A stretch of DNA of 64,000 nt from Phormidesmis priestleyi Ana (GCA_001314865.1 LJZR01000027.1:1-64000); one strand, 5' to 3'; numbered from the stretch's first letter, positions 8,729 through 17,706 are shown. A program made the numbers and translations. The notes: a model not told the origin generated them from the letters alone.

Positions 8729-8777
8729 ATTGATGATCTTACGCAGAATAATTTCAGTGCGCTGCGGTTTACTGCCT

Positions 8778-9767
8778 ATGAAAATCTTCGATATTTCAAT
8801 AATGGGGCTTATCGTTTCATTAGGGGCGCTCATAATCGTTGCGGTTTTGGTTGAAGGGGTGCTGAGAGTTGGCTTTGGCTTCGGCAATCCGCCACTTTAT
8901 ATTGCAGATGAGCACATAGGGTATCTGTTGGCTCCTAACCAGCGTGTGCGGCGCTTTGGCAACCGGATTGTGATTAATGAGTACGCTATGCGGGCCGAGG
9001 CGATCGCCCCCGTTCCTAATCCCCATACCCTGCGCTTGTTACTGTTAGGCGACTCCTTAGCCAATGGCAACTGGTGGACTGACCAGCCCGATATTCTTTC
9101 CGCTCGCATTGCTCACTACCTTCAGCCATCTCTGCCATCTGGCTATCACCAGGTAGAAGCGCTCAATGTTTCGGCCAACTCTTGGGGCCCTCGTAACCAG
9201 CTCGCCTATCTAGATCGCTACGGTATGTTTGGGGCTTGCCTGGTGGTGTTGCTGCTTAACACGGATGATTTGTTTGGCACACAGCCAACATCGTTGCAGG
9301 TAGGACGCGATCGCAACTACCCCGATCGCAAGCCGCTCCTGGCTGTCGTAGAAGTCTGGAGCCGTTTTCAAAAGCAGCCGCCTATTTTAGGTCTCAGTCA
9401 AGTGCAAAATGAGGGGGGCGATCGCGTCGGCAAAAACCTATCTGCCATTGACGGCATCCATCAAAAAGTACGCGCAGCCAACGGACAGCTTATTGTGCTA
9501 CTCTCCCCACTCAAACGCGAGCTGTCCGGCCCTAAAGACTACGAACTCGTTGCCCGTCAGCGATTGCAAGACTGGGCTGATAAGGCTAACGTACGCTATT
9601 TAGATTTATTAACGACTTACCGCCAGCAGGCTAAGCCCGAGCAGCTTTATCGCGATCACATTCATTTGAGCCCAGCAGGTAATGAGCTAGTAGGCCAGGA
9701 AATTGCAAGCGCTGTTCAATCACTCATATCAACATCAACGCCAACAAACGCTATCCCCAAAAAATAA
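8778..9767 (+). CDS. Membrane-anchored SGNH/GDSL-type hydrolase
   Basis: 329 residues from ATG 8778. An N-terminal membrane segment (GLIVSLGALIIVAVLVEGVL) is followed by a conserved region (FGNPPLYIADEHIGYLLAPN) and an SGNH fold. Block I is LLLGDSLANG with the nucleophile Ser. Block V is RDHIHLSPAGNELV with the Asp-His pair. Such anchored SGNH proteins often act as esterases or acyltransferases on envelope polysaccharides; the substrate here is unknown. An alternative start is ATG 8733, which adds 15 residues. Neither start has a clear Shine-Dalgarno. The stop codon abuts the stop of the convergent Gfo/Idh gene with no bases between them. Confidence 0.8.
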   Translation: MKIFDISIMGLIVSLGALIIVAVLVEGVLRVGFGFGNPPLYIADEHIGYLLAPNQRVRRFGNRIVINEYAMRAEAIAPVPNPHTLRLLLLGDSLANGNWWTDQPDILSARIAHYLQPSLPSGYHQVEALNVSANSWGPRNQLAYLDRYGMFGACLVVLLLNTDDLFGTQPTSLQVGRDRNYPDRKPLLAVVEVWSRFQKQPPILGLSQVQNEGGDRVGKNLSAIDGIHQKVRAANGQLIVLLSPLKRELSGPKDYELVARQRLQDWADKANVRYLDLLTTYRQQAKPEQLYRDHIHLSPAGNELVGQEIASAVQSLISTSTPTNAIPKK

Positions 9768-10877
9768 CTATCTAATAACCATCGTTTGCAAAGGATCTAG
9801 CACTAGCCGCAACTCATCCGAAGACTTCCACACCTGCCCATCTAGGGCCATCTGGTCAATCACACTGGCTAGTCGCAGCGCCTTCAAAGCCTGCTCGCCG
9901 CCCACCGAAGGTTTATCGCCGCCCCGGACGCAGTGAACAAAGTGTTCTAGCTCAGCATGCAGTGGTTCTGTATTGCTGGTATATACCTTCTCAATGAGTC
10001 CATCCTGGCGGTACATCACCTGACCATAGTCTGCCATGCAGTTTTCCGTAGTTTGCCGGTGAATCTCAATTTTGTTATTCAAAAAGTCTGCTTCGGTCAA
10101 AGAGTTGCGACAATGTGCCGAAATGGTTCTAATTTTGCGATGGGTCACCTTACTAGCAGTGACCGTAGCCACAATGCCATTCGCAAAGCCCAGGGTTGCC
10201 GTTACATAGTCCAAATAAGGGGAGTCAGTACCTTTGCTGCCGCTAGCAGTTAGCTTTGAAACCGGAGAATTTGCTAGCTCTAAAATCAAGTCAATATCAT
10301 GAATCATCAGATCCAATACAACTGACACGTCATTGGCTTTTTGTGAATACGGGCTCATTCGCCTCGCCTCTAAGGCCAGCACTTCTTCTGTCTTTAAGAC
10401 ATTGTGCAATTCTTTAAAGGCAGGGTTGAATCTTTCAATATGGCCTACCTGCAAAATGCAGTTATAGTCTGCGGCTGCATTCACCAGCGATTCTGCCTCT
10501 GCAATGCTAGCCGCAATCGGCTTTTCAATGAGCACATGCACGCCTGCTTTAAGACAGGTCATTCCGACTGAATAATGCAGCCGAGTCGGGACGGCCACGC
10601 ATACCGCATCTACATGTTTCAGCAGCTTTTGATACTCTTCAAAATAGTAAATTTGATATTTGCTAGCGGTTTCTATGCCCCGCTCTACGTTAATGTCCGA
10701 AATGCCCACGAGCTGAACATCTTTGAGTCTAGAGAGCACACGTGCATGGTGTTGGCCCATATTGCCAATCCCAATTACGCCTATTTTTACGGGCTCAGTC
10801 GAATTGTAGCTGTAGGGTTTAGCGCCCGCTAGCGGACAGGAATCGGCATCAGCTGACGGTAGCGGTTTGCTTTGCAC
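9768..10877 (-). CDS. Gfo/Idh/MocA family NAD(P)-dependent oxidoreductase
   Basis: 369 residues. After a ~30-residue leader the Rossmann domain starts at VKIGVIGIGNMGQHHARVLS with the GxGxxG loop. The family motif EKPI occurs in GVHVLIEKPIAAS near residue 120. The C-terminal alpha/beta domain includes DLMIHDIDLILEL, whose His and Asp are typical catalytic-site residues. These enzymes oxidise or reduce sugars and UDP-sugars, and this subgroup resembles those acting on UDP-N-acetyl sugars in polysaccharide synthesis, but the substrate is inferred only. The neighbouring SGNH hydrolase is consistent with an envelope polysaccharide role. The start is ATG 10877; the leader is not conserved and a later start cannot be excluded. 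Confidence 0.85.
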   Translation of the reverse strand: MQSKPLPSADADSCPLAGAKPYSYNSTEPVKIGVIGIGNMGQHHARVLSRLKDVQLVGISDINVERGIETASKYQIYYFEEYQKLLKHVDAVCVAVPTRLHYSVGMTCLKAGVHVLIEKPIAASIAEAESLVNAAADYNCILQVGHIERFNPAFKELHNVLKTEEVLALEARRMSPYSQKANDVSVVLDLMIHDIDLILELANSPVSKLTASGSKGTDSPYLDYVTATLGFANGIVATVTASKVTHRKIRTISAHCRNSLTEADFLNNKIEIHRQTTENCMADYGQVMYRQDGLIEKVYTSNTEPLHAELEHFVHCVRGGDKPSVGGEQALKALRLASVIDQMALDGQVWKSSDELRLVLDPLQTMVIR

Positions 10878-11214
10878 GGTCTCACACCTCTTTTTTGTTA
10901 AAAAGCCTATCAGGGCGACGGTAAATACCCTTATGGTAAATATTCTAAATAAATATTACAGGGCTAAGGTCGCTGCCACAGGTGTAGCTAAGGGTTGCCC
11001 AAGTTTAAGTTAGCCTGATTTATAGATGCGATCCCCCCTTAGTAGACTGCTTATACTTTTGTCCACTGCACGTTCCCTATTTCACGTTCCCTATTTCACG
11101 TTCCCTATTTCACGGTCTCCGCTGTATCAATGAAGACCAGGGGCAAGAGTAAGAAAGGGCAAAAGAATAAGCAAAGCGAAAATGGCGCAGATTCGCTTTG
11201 CCCTTCGTCTTCCT
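10878..11214. other. Intergenic region with a 14-bp tandem array
   Basis: No gene is seen. Units of CACGTTCCCTATTT begin at 11069, 11083 and 11097 with a partial copy at 11111. The part near the Gfo/Idh start is AT-rich, with a duplicated GGTAAATA at 10920-10945 that may be part of its promoter. No RNA gene is recognised. Confidence 0.6.
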
Positions 11215-12672
11215 TTATCTTGTTCTATCAGCCGGTTTTCGAACGGCTGTAAGCGCCACAGCGCTTTTTGGCTTCGTCAGTATCAGCGGTTCTTTGGGCC
11301 TATGAATTTGAATTTTGCTCAGCTTGGGGCCTTCAGCCGCCACGATAGTAAACTCCAATTCTTGTCCCAGTTTTTGATAAATTAAGCGCTCATTGACCTG
11401 GGGAATCTTTTGCATTTCAAAAATGACGAACCCACCTAAGCTCAAATACTCGTCGCTAGTTGGCAATGAGAGTGATAGCCGTTCATTGACATCTTCTAGA
11501 TCAGTCTGTGCTGGAAAAATAACCGTATGGCTATCTTTTTGAATAACTTGTGCTTGAATCGCAACGCTATCAGCATCTCCGATAATTTCTGCGGTCAAAT
11601 CTCGTAGCGTGACAAGCCCTGCCGTTCCGCCATAGTCATCCACTACCATCACCATTTCCCGAGCCGACTGCTGCATTTGAGTGAGCAGGTCATTCAGCGG
11701 CAGCGATTCGGGGACAACCTTGGCCGGTAGGCACCAGGGCGCAATTAAGGTGTGGGGCGTCAGTTCCTGCTTAGAGAGCGGAATTGCCAAATCATGAAAA
11801 TGAATAATCCCTTTGATATCATCTAAAGATTCTCCGGTTAGCGGATAGCGGGAGTGCCCAGAAACCACAATTTCATCTAGCAAATCTTGAAACGTCGCTG
11901 TCTCGGGCAGCGCGGCAATGCGAGTACGCGGCACCATAATCTCTTCTACAACAGAGACCCGAAACTCAAAAACGTTGCTCAAAATTTCGCGGGCTTCTTC
12001 CTGTAGCTCTGGAATTTCAGCAGCGGTGGTAATTAATAAGCGAAGCTCATCAGCCGTGACCCTACCATGGTGGCCTGGGGTGCTTTCTTTAATGCCTGCC
12101 AGTGAAAGCAACAGCCGCGTAGATTCATTCAGCAGCCAGACAAAAGGATTGAGCAGTTTGGCGATTGTCAGGCTAGGGGGGCCTAGTATGCGCGCAATTT
12201 TTTCGGGATAAAGGAGTGCTACTGACTTAGGGCAAAGCTCTCCCAATACAATTTGCAAGTAGGCCAGCAGTAAGAAGGCTACTGGGACTGCGGCTGAGTG
12301 GGAGAGAAAGATGGTGGTTTCGGCCGATAGCGGTATCCAGGTGGATAAAGCGGTAATCCAATGCTGAATCAATGCTGCCATGGTGTGTTCGCCAATCCAG
12401 CCCAGTGCCAAGCTGGAAAGGGTAATGCCAAGCTGCGTGGTCGATAGCAGGCTGCTGAGCTGACGCTGAAGTTTTTGAACCGTTTTGGCCTGTGCATCGC
12501 CTGCTAATACCAGCTGGTTGATTCGCGATCGCCTCACCGAAACAATCGAAAATTCCACCGTGACAAAAAAGGCATTGAGGCCAATTAAGGTAATGACCGA
12601 CAGTAGCCGCACTGATATCTCCGGCCAGTTGAGGGCCGTTTGAGCAAATATCAGTGGCAAAGGTCGGTGCAA
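11215..12672 (-). CDS. CNNM/HlyC-CorC family membrane protein with CBS domains
   Basis: 485 residues with the standard layout. A CNNM (DUF21) membrane domain of about four helices occupies residues ~20-200 (LIGLNAFFVTVEFSIVSVRR at the start and ALGWIGEHTMAALI further in). Two CBS motifs follow (EIMVPRTRIAALP; VMVVDDYGGTAGLVTLRDL). A C-terminal CorC/HlyC-type domain comes last (ERLSLSLPTSDEYLSLGGFV). Relatives are linked to Mg2+ or Co2+ export; 'hemolysin' is a historical label. A Lys/Arg-rich tail ends the protein. Transported ion is not deducible here. Confidence 0.88.
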   Translation of the reverse strand: MHRPLPLIFAQTALNWPEISVRLLSVITLIGLNAFFVTVEFSIVSVRRSRINQLVLAGDAQAKTVQKLQRQLSSLLSTTQLGITLSSLALGWIGEHTMAALIQHWITALSTWIPLSAETTIFLSHSAAVPVAFLLLAYLQIVLGELCPKSVALLYPEKIARILGPPSLTIAKLLNPFVWLLNESTRLLLSLAGIKESTPGHHGRVTADELRLLITTAAEIPELQEEAREILSNVFEFRVSVVEEIMVPRTRIAALPETATFQDLLDEIVVSGHSRYPLTGESLDDIKGIIHFHDLAIPLSKQELTPHTLIAPWCLPAKVVPESLPLNDLLTQMQQSAREMVMVVDDYGGTAGLVTLRDLTAEIIGDADSVAIQAQVIQKDSHTVIFPAQTDLEDVNERLSLSLPTSDEYLSLGGFVIFEMQKIPQVNERLIYQKLGQELEFTIVAAEGPKLSKIQIHRPKEPLILTKPKSAVALTAVRKPADRTR

Positions 12673-12728
12673 AAGAGGGAAAAGCTGAAAAGAATTTGCG
12701 AGCAGGTGCCAAACGCGATCGCAGGCAA

Positions 12729-12977
12729 TTAATTGCCGCTGCTGATCCGAGCCTCAACGTCTTGAATCACTTTATCTTCATCTAGTAGCACTAGCTCATG
12801 GGTTTTTTCGCCAGTGCGATTGGCCGTGGTTGCATTAGAAGGACGCGTCTCAGGCTGTCGTACGCCAGTCAGCGCCTGCCGACCCAAAGCATATCCCCAA
12901 GAGGCGCTCACAACACCTGCCCCAAACATCAGCGTGAGTAAAATTAACGTAAAGGCAACGGCTGGGTTAATTCTCAT
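12729..12977 (-). CDS. Small single-pass membrane protein of unknown function
   Basis: 82 residues with one N-terminal transmembrane segment (TLILLTLMFGAGVVSASWGY) and a polar C-terminal tail ending in LLDEDKVIQDVEARISSGN. I recognise no enzyme motif. It lies 56 bp upstream of the CNNM/CBS gene on the same strand and may be co-transcribed with it. The composition and the helix followed by a charged tail look like a real small cyanobacterial protein and not a shadow frame. Confidence 0.6.
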   Translation of the reverse strand: MRINPAVAFTLILLTLMFGAGVVSASWGYALGRQALTGVRQPETRPSNATTANRTGEKTHELVLLDEDKVIQDVEARISSGN

Positions 12978-13017
12978 ACTGCTCTTAATCTCATACTGTT
13001 CTCAAATTTTTTCAAAT

Positions 13018-13034
13018 GTACTTTTCAAAAGTAC
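13018..13034. promoter_or_regulatory. Palindrome, possible operator
   Basis: GTACTTTT, one central C, AAAAGTAC: a perfect 17-base palindrome 41 bp upstream of the small membrane protein gene (minus, start 12977). The position fits an operator, but no regulator family is recognised and chance is possible in this AT-rich gap. Confidence 0.3.
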
Positions 13035-13233
13035 AAAAGACTCAGCCAGTCACGCTGATATAGCATTTTGGGAGTCTACCCGATATTGACCAAACTAAGT
13101 ACAACCTTTGGGCTATATCTAGCCTATGGCTAGACCGTTTCAGCACCTTCAGCACTTTTTTCAGCACTTTTTATTTATTTCTGAGGGATTGCCAGTAGAT
13201 GATATACCAGTCAAGATAGTATATTAGCAACGA

Positions 13234-13306
13234 CCAGGGTTGGCCGAGCGGATTAGGCAGCGAACTCATAATTCGCCCCAGGCAGGTTCAACTCCTGCAC
13301 CCTGGA
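13234..13306 (+). tRNA. trnI: tRNA with CAU anticodon, probably tRNA-Ile2 (lysidine type)
   Basis: A complete 73-nt cloverleaf: acceptor CCAGGGT/ACCCTGG (7 perfect pairs), 3-bp D stem GCC/GGC, anticodon stem GCGAA/TTCGC with loop CTCATAA, 5-base variable loop and T stem GCAGG/CCTGC with loop TTCAACT. Discriminator A is at 13306; CCA is not encoded directly. The anticodon CAU is used by initiator Met, elongator Met and tRNA-Ile2, where C34 becomes lysidine. The perfect first acceptor pair argues against initiator. The AACTCATAATT context resembles bacterial and plastid trnI-CAU, so Ile2 is preferred, but elongator Met remains possible. Confidence 0.93.
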
Positions 13307-13311
13307 TCACC

Positions 13312-13341
13312 AAAAAAGCTCCCAAGTGGGAGCTTTTTTTT
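13312..13341 (+). terminator. Rho-independent terminator after the tRNA
   Basis: AAAAAAGCTCCCA, a 2-base loop, TGGGAGCTTTTTTTT starting 5 bases after the tRNA. The GC stem with eight Ts is a textbook intrinsic terminator. Confidence 0.92.
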
Positions 13342-13454
13342 GAGAGTTTTTTTAATGCTGGCGCTTGGTGCGTTCTATTAATACAGGTAATACAGGACGA
13401 TTGGAACGGACGATTGGCATCGCATGAAACCAGATCGCTCAACAGCCATGCCTT

Positions 13455-13919
13455 TTAACGGCGAGGCAGTGGCTCAAAATTGAGTTCGCTACCGATAACT
13501 CGGCTGTTGATTTGTGAGGTGGGCAGAAGCTGTACTGAGCTGGTGTACGGATTCGGTAGGTCAGGCACGCGAACGGTGGCAGTATTTTGAGTTTGTAGTA
13601 CCATTAGCTCCCGATAGGCTTCAGAGAGCGCCGCACTATCTTTGTTGATTCGCTGTTCGGGAAAGCCGCCCAAGCCCGTGATAAACCCAACTTGGCCAAA
13701 AATAGTACGATTGCGAAAATAATTGCCCGAACGGTGTTCAGTGATATTTTCGACCGCATCTAAAACGGTCTCCTGTGCTTTAGCCGCTGGCGTCAAAATG
13801 GCCGAGATCGCCACGACGCCAATGATCCCTCCAATGACTCCACCCGCGAGTCCGCCAGTCAATCCGCCTGTTACGCCCAAGAGGGTGCCGAGTGCTTTCC
13901 GCTTAGATCCAATAGCCAT
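13455..13919 (-). CDS. Small membrane protein of unknown function, Gly-rich N-terminus
   Basis: 154 residues. A long Gly/Ile/Val-rich hydrophobic segment at residues ~11-45 (GTLLGVTGGLTGGLAGG then IIGVVAISAIL) resembles a membrane-inserting or signal segment. The remainder is soluble, with a segment TVRVPDLPNPYTSSV. I do not recognise a named family. Start ATG 13919 is used. It stands alone between the tRNA and pyrE, with its own promoter region shared divergently with pyrE. Confidence 0.6.
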   Translation of the reverse strand: MAIGSKRKALGTLLGVTGGLTGGLAGGVIGGIIGVVAISAILTPAAKAQETVLDAVENITEHRSGNYFRNRTIFGQVGFITGLGGFPEQRINKDSAALSEAYRELMVLQTQNTATVRVPDLPNPYTSSVQLLPTSQINSRVIGSELNFEPLPRR

Positions 13920-14086
13920 AATTATCGTGTTCCCTCAATAATCTTGTGAAGATTTTCCTTAAGAGTACCCATCTGCTGCGCTGCTTTTGATGGTGTTCGT
14001 TGCTTCTTCATCCATGAATCTGCGTGAATGCCGATGAATGCCGATACACTAATCAAGTTTCTTAATATTTATTAATTTGCTCATCT

Positions 14087-14680
14087 ATGCCTATTTCTCC
14101 TGCTGACTTACCCACTGCCGATTTACTTCTGATTCGGTCAGCCCTGCTCGACCTCATGTGTGAAGTTGCTTACAAAGAGGGTGATTTTACTTTGACTTCC
14201 GGTCAAAAAAGTACTTACTACATCAACGGTAAGCAGGTGACGCTGCATCCGCAAGGCGCTGTGATGATGGCTCGTCTTTTGCTAAATATGCTGCCGGCAG
14301 GAACAATCGGTGTCGGTGGACTGACCTTAGGGGCAGACCCCATGGTAAGTGCTGTGAGCATTGTGGGTGCTTATGAAAACAAGCCGGTGACGCCGCTGAT
14401 TATTCGTAAAGAGGCCAAGGGACATGGGACTCGGGCCTATATTGAAGGGCCGACGCTGCCAGCCAAGAGTCCGATCACTATTTTGGAAGATGTGGTGACG
14501 ACAGGCGCCTCGGCGATGCAGGCTGTAGATCGACTGCGCGATGCGGGCTATGTGGTGAATGATATTTTGGCCCTGGTAGATCGGCAGCAGGGCGGACAGG
14601 AGCTCTACAACAAAGAGGGCCTGAACTTTCAACCGATTTTCACGATTGAAGAGCTACAGGCCCATTATAAGACGATGTAA
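14087..14680 (+). CDS. pyrE: Orotate phosphoribosyltransferase
   Basis: Catalyses transfer of orotate to PRPP to form OMP in de novo pyrimidine synthesis. 197 residues, the standard size. The PRPP-binding signature is ILEDVVTTGASAMQAVDRLR near residues 127-146. The N-terminal GDFTLTSGQKSTYYINGK segment is the classic PyrE substrate loop, and RKEAKGHGT is the flexible catalytic loop. Start ATG 14087 has no strong Shine-Dalgarno. It converges closely (21 bp) with the DUF561 gene and is not in a pyr operon. Confidence 0.95.
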   Translation: MPISPADLPTADLLLIRSALLDLMCEVAYKEGDFTLTSGQKSTYYINGKQVTLHPQGAVMMARLLLNMLPAGTIGVGGLTLGADPMVSAVSIVGAYENKPVTPLIIRKEAKGHGTRAYIEGPTLPAKSPITILEDVVTTGASAMQAVDRLRDAGYVVNDILALVDRQQGGQELYNKEGLNFQPIFTIEELQAHYKTM

Positions 14681-14701
14681 TTAGTTGAGTCTTGACGAGG
14701 T

Positions 14702-15463
14702 CTAACGAATGACGGCTTTCGTTGTTTTGACAGGCTGCATGGACTCAACCAGGCTACGAACAACCGCGATCATGGCTAGGGGGTCATTGAGCTTGTGTAC
14801 CGCTGAGCCGACGCCAACGCCTGCGGCGCCTGCGGCCAGTGCCATAGGCGCGGTAACGTCAGAAATACCAGAGGCACAAAGAACGGGAACCGTAACGGCA
14901 TGGGAGATGGCGTGAGCTGCTGCCAATGTGGGGGCAGCTTTTTCGATTAGGCCCAAGATGCCGCTATGGGTGGGGGTGCTGCTAGTGCCGCCTTCGGTTT
15001 GAATGATGTCGGCTCCGGCGTTGACCAGTGCTTCGGCGAGCTGTACCTGATCGCTGAGTGTAAGAATATGCGGGACGGTGACTGACAAGGTGATGTGAGG
15101 GAAGCGCGATCGCGTTTCTTGAGTTAATGCAAGAACCTCTGGGCCTTCAAACCGTCTGCCTTCGGCATAAAATGCATCAAAGTTGCCAATCTCAATGAGG
15201 TCAGCGCCTGCTTCCACGGCAGCCGCAAACTTATCGGGTTCTACTGCCGATACGCAGATAGGCAAGCTGATAAGGCTGCGGACGAGGCGAACAAGGGATG
15301 CATCGGCTGCAATATCTACAAAGGTGGCGCCACCTAACTGAGCAGCCTTGACCACATCAGATACGTTTTGCGCGTCAAAATTGGTGAGTCCGCTGATAAT
15401 TTTAAGCGCAGAGCCATGAGTGAGTGCCTGCTGAAAGGCAATTGGTTGGTTGGAGAGCGTCAT
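14702..15463 (-). CDS. DUF561 family TIM-barrel protein
   Basis: 253 residues. It begins FQQALTHGSALKIISGLTNF, the typical DUF561 start found in cyanobacteria and plastids, and has repeated beta-alpha units with glycine-rich turns (GADLIEIGNFDA, GADIIQTEGGTS, ALAAGAAGVGVGSAVH). The late Gly-rich phosphate-binding-like loop suggests a phosphorylated ligand in a barrel fold, but no reaction is known to me. It faces away from rpmI, with a 240-bp divergent region. Family call is confident; function unknown. Confidence 0.8.
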   Translation of the reverse strand: MTLSNQPIAFQQALTHGSALKIISGLTNFDAQNVSDVVKAAQLGGATFVDIAADASLVRLVRSLISLPICVSAVEPDKFAAAVEAGADLIEIGNFDAFYAEGRRFEGPEVLALTQETRSRFPHITLSVTVPHILTLSDQVQLAEALVNAGADIIQTEGGTSSTPTHSGILGLIEKAAPTLAAAHAISHAVTVPVLCASGISDVTAPMALAAGAAGVGVGSAVHKLNDPLAMIAVVRSLVESMQPVKTTKAVIR

Positions 15464-15703
15464 AGGAATCTAAGGTTTAGGACTGAATTAAGTCTTATTC
15501 TGCCAGAGATTTTGCCAGAGATTTGATGAGCCAGAGATTTGACTTTTGAGTTTGACTTGAGTTCGACTTTTGAGGAGGTGATGCCCAAGCATGAGGTGAA
15601 CCTTGTCACACTCTCTAGGGCGTAGTATCATCAAAGACTGCGAAGAGACCAGAAAAATAAAAGGCAACTCTAGCGACCTGCTGATTTTAAAAACTTTAAG
15701 ACT

Positions 15704-15901
15704 ATGCCAAAGCTCAAAACTCGCCGTGCGGCCGCTAAGCGATTTCGTCGCAGCGGAAGCGGTAAAATCATGCGCCGTAAGGCTTTCAAGAATCACCTCT
15801 TGGAGCACAAAAATCAAGATCGCAAACGTAAGCTCTCTAAAATGACAACCGTTCATGAGACGGATGTTGCAAACGTAGAGCTGATGATGCCTTATCTGTA
15901 A
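15704..15901 (+). CDS. rpmI: 50S ribosomal protein L35
   Basis: 65 residues, basic: [20 protein letters not shown] (residues 1-20) is the L35 signature, and the [20 protein letters not shown] segment follows. It precedes rplT by 160 bp, the usual bacterial pairing; infC is not adjacent. The ATG at 15704 has only a weak Shine-Dalgarno. The gap to rplT contains a duplicated GTAGAAACGATAGC segment (about 15937-15966). In many bacteria L20 represses this operon through the leader; nothing here proves that. Confidence 0.96.
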   Translation: MPKLKTRRAAAKRFRRSGSGKIMRRKAFKNHLLEHKNQDRKRKLSKMTTVHETDVANVELMMPYL

Positions 15902-16061
15902 AAATCTTATCTGTAGAAATTATTGGTAGAACATTGTAGAAACGATAGCGTGTAGAAACGATAGCGTTCTTACAAATTTACTAAGTAATCATCGGGTAAG
16001 TCCTTATCTGGCACATCGCTCACCCACTCAACAGGCTCAATTCAACAGGAAAAAATAAACC

Positions 16062-16412
16062 ATGGCACGTGTTAAGCGCGGTAATGTAGCTCGCAAACGC
16101 CGCAAAAAAGTTCTTAAACTGGCTAAAGGCTTTCGAGGTTCTCACTCTAAGCTATTCCGCACCGCTAATCAGCAGGTCATGAAAGCCCTGCGGAATGCCT
16201 ATCGCGATCGCCGCCGTCGTAAGCGCGATTTTCGCCGTTTGTGGATTGCTCGGATCAATGCCGCTGCTCGTTTGAACGGCACCACCTACAGCCGTTTGAT
16301 AGGGGACTTGAAAAAGGCAAATATTGAGATCAACCGCAAGATGCTAGCTCAGCTAGCCGTGCTAGCGCCTGACACCTTTACAAAGGTGGTGGAGAAGGCA
16401 ACTAGCAAGTAG
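16062..16412 (+). CDS. rplT: 50S ribosomal protein L20
   Basis: 116 residues: [20 protein letters not shown] at the N-terminus and [20 protein letters not shown] in the middle are diagnostic. It binds 23S rRNA early in 50S assembly. Start ATG 16062 follows AACAGGAAAAAATAAACC. Its stop codon TAG lies within the first unit of a 14-bp tandem array. Confidence 0.97.
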   Translation: MARVKRGNVARKRRKKVLKLAKGFRGSHSKLFRTANQQVMKALRNAYRDRRRRKRDFRRLWIARINAAARLNGTTYSRLIGDLKKANIEINRKMLAQLAVLAPDTFTKVVEKATSK

Positions 16413-16490
16413 CTAGCCACTGGTGGCTAGTCACAAGTAGCTAGTCACAAGTAGCTAGTCACAAGTAGCTAGTCACAAGTAGCTAGTCAG
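16407..16490. repeat. 14-bp tandem array beginning at the rplT stop codon
   Basis: Six units of AAGTAGCTAGTCAC and variants start at 16407, 16421, 16435, 16449, 16463 and 16477. The first, AAGTAGCTAGCCAC, is the last lysine codon plus TAG of rplT and its 3' flank. Each unit has two TAG triplets, and since 14 is not a multiple of three they occur in all frames. Confidence 0.95.
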
Positions 16491-16529
16491 TCATCAGTCA
16501 TTAAGGCTTGTTTGAGCACGGGTTTATTG

Positions 16530-17483
16530 ATGGAAAGGCGATTGAGGCTGAACGTCAAGTTTTTAGCAAAGCTAAGTCTTTTCGGTTTGTCTTTTAGTTT
16601 AATGATGGGGGCACAGGGATTACTGCTGTCCCCATTTTTGCGTTGGTTAGACTGTCTCCCTGAGGGCGTTTGGTCACTTCAGGCACGCAGTTGGCTACAA
16701 GATGACATGGCTCAGGCCGCTGACCTGTCAGAAATTCGCGATCGCGGCTATATTATCGTTGCGATAAAAAACAATCGTGCCCCACTAGGATTTATTGACG
16801 AGTCAGGCAATTTGAGCGGTTTTGAAATAGATATCGCGCGTCGTTTAGCGGCGGAGCTATTGGGCGATAGTTCAGCCGTTGAATTTGTGCCCGTGCAAAA
16901 TGTAGAGAGGCTCAATGTGGTGCTCGAAGATCGGGTAGATTTTGCGATCGCTGCGATTACCCTCACTGAGATGCGCCGACGAATTGTCCGTTTTAGCGAT
17001 CCTTACTATTTAGATGGCGCTGCTTTTGTCACGACCCGTGCAAGCGTGCAAAGCCTGCAGGATTTAAGAATCAGTAAAATTGCTTTGCTGGATCGCTCTA
17101 GCACCGTGCCGCATGTTCGCTTCATTTTGCCGGGGGCGCAGCTAGTCGGCGTAAGTTCTTATGAGGAAGGCCAGCAGCTGCTCGCGAGCGGCGCGGTGGC
17201 TGCTTTTGCTGGCGATGCTTCAGTGCTGGCTGGCTGGCTAGGCAACAGCACATCTGAAAATGAACGCTACCGAATATTGCCAGATATTCTATCGGCAGAT
17301 CCGTTGGCGATCGCACTACCCAAAGGTCAGCAGTATGACAGCCTGCAATCTGCCATCAACAGCGCCCTACGCCGCTGGTATGCAGAGAATTGGCTGCAAG
17401 AACGAGCCGCCTTTTGGGGCCTGCCTGCCGAGTCAGCGCAGTTTGTAAATTTGACTTCGCCTGCACCCGAGCTTGTGCCCTAG
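16530..17483 (+). CDS. Extracellular solute-binding protein, family 3
   Basis: 317 residues from ATG 16530; a TTG at 16512 is also in frame. A hydrophobic N-terminal segment (LSLFGLSFSLMMGAQGLLLS) acts as a signal or anchor. The SBP_bac_3 domain starts near residue 70: LSEIRDRGYIIVAIKNNRAP, then GFIDESGNLSGFEIDIARRL with the acidic amino-acid-contacting pattern, and TLTEMRRRIVRFSDPYYLDG. Such proteins bind polar amino acids for ABC importers or act as periplasmic sensors. No permease or ATPase gene is adjacent, so it is probably an orphan receptor. Ligand is unknown. Confidence 0.85.
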   Translation: MERRLRLNVKFLAKLSLFGLSFSLMMGAQGLLLSPFLRWLDCLPEGVWSLQARSWLQDDMAQAADLSEIRDRGYIIVAIKNNRAPLGFIDESGNLSGFEIDIARRLAAELLGDSSAVEFVPVQNVERLNVVLEDRVDFAIAAITLTEMRRRIVRFSDPYYLDGAAFVTTRASVQSLQDLRISKIALLDRSSTVPHVRFILPGAQLVGVSSYEEGQQLLASGAVAAFAGDASVLAGWLGNSTSENERYRILPDILSADPLAIALPKGQQYDSLQSAINSALRRWYAENWLQERAAFWGLPAESAQFVNLTSPAPELVP

Positions 17484-17706
17484 TCTGAGCCCCAAATGGA
17501 TCGGCCTTTAGAATAAGGTAGGACGATAGCAACGTAGGAAATAGCAAGGACAATAGAGAAGAGCAGACAGCATAGGCCATACAGCGTGGAGATTCACAAA
17601 GCGATGATTCGTTTTGTGAGCGCTAATGAGCTCTGCTGTTACAGTGCTGATGTCGTGCTATAAAATAGTGCCATCGTAGAAAAAATAAGAAACTAACCGC
17701 CGACGT

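Noticed and set aside
13234-13306. tRNA considered as Leu or Ser because of the GGTTGGCCGAGCGG start
   Set aside because: The variable loop has only five bases and the anticodon is CAU; Leu and Ser tRNAs have long variable arms.
15488-15856. Minus-strand frame of 122 codons
   Set aside because: Overlaps rpmI and a leader with short repeats; no conserved features.
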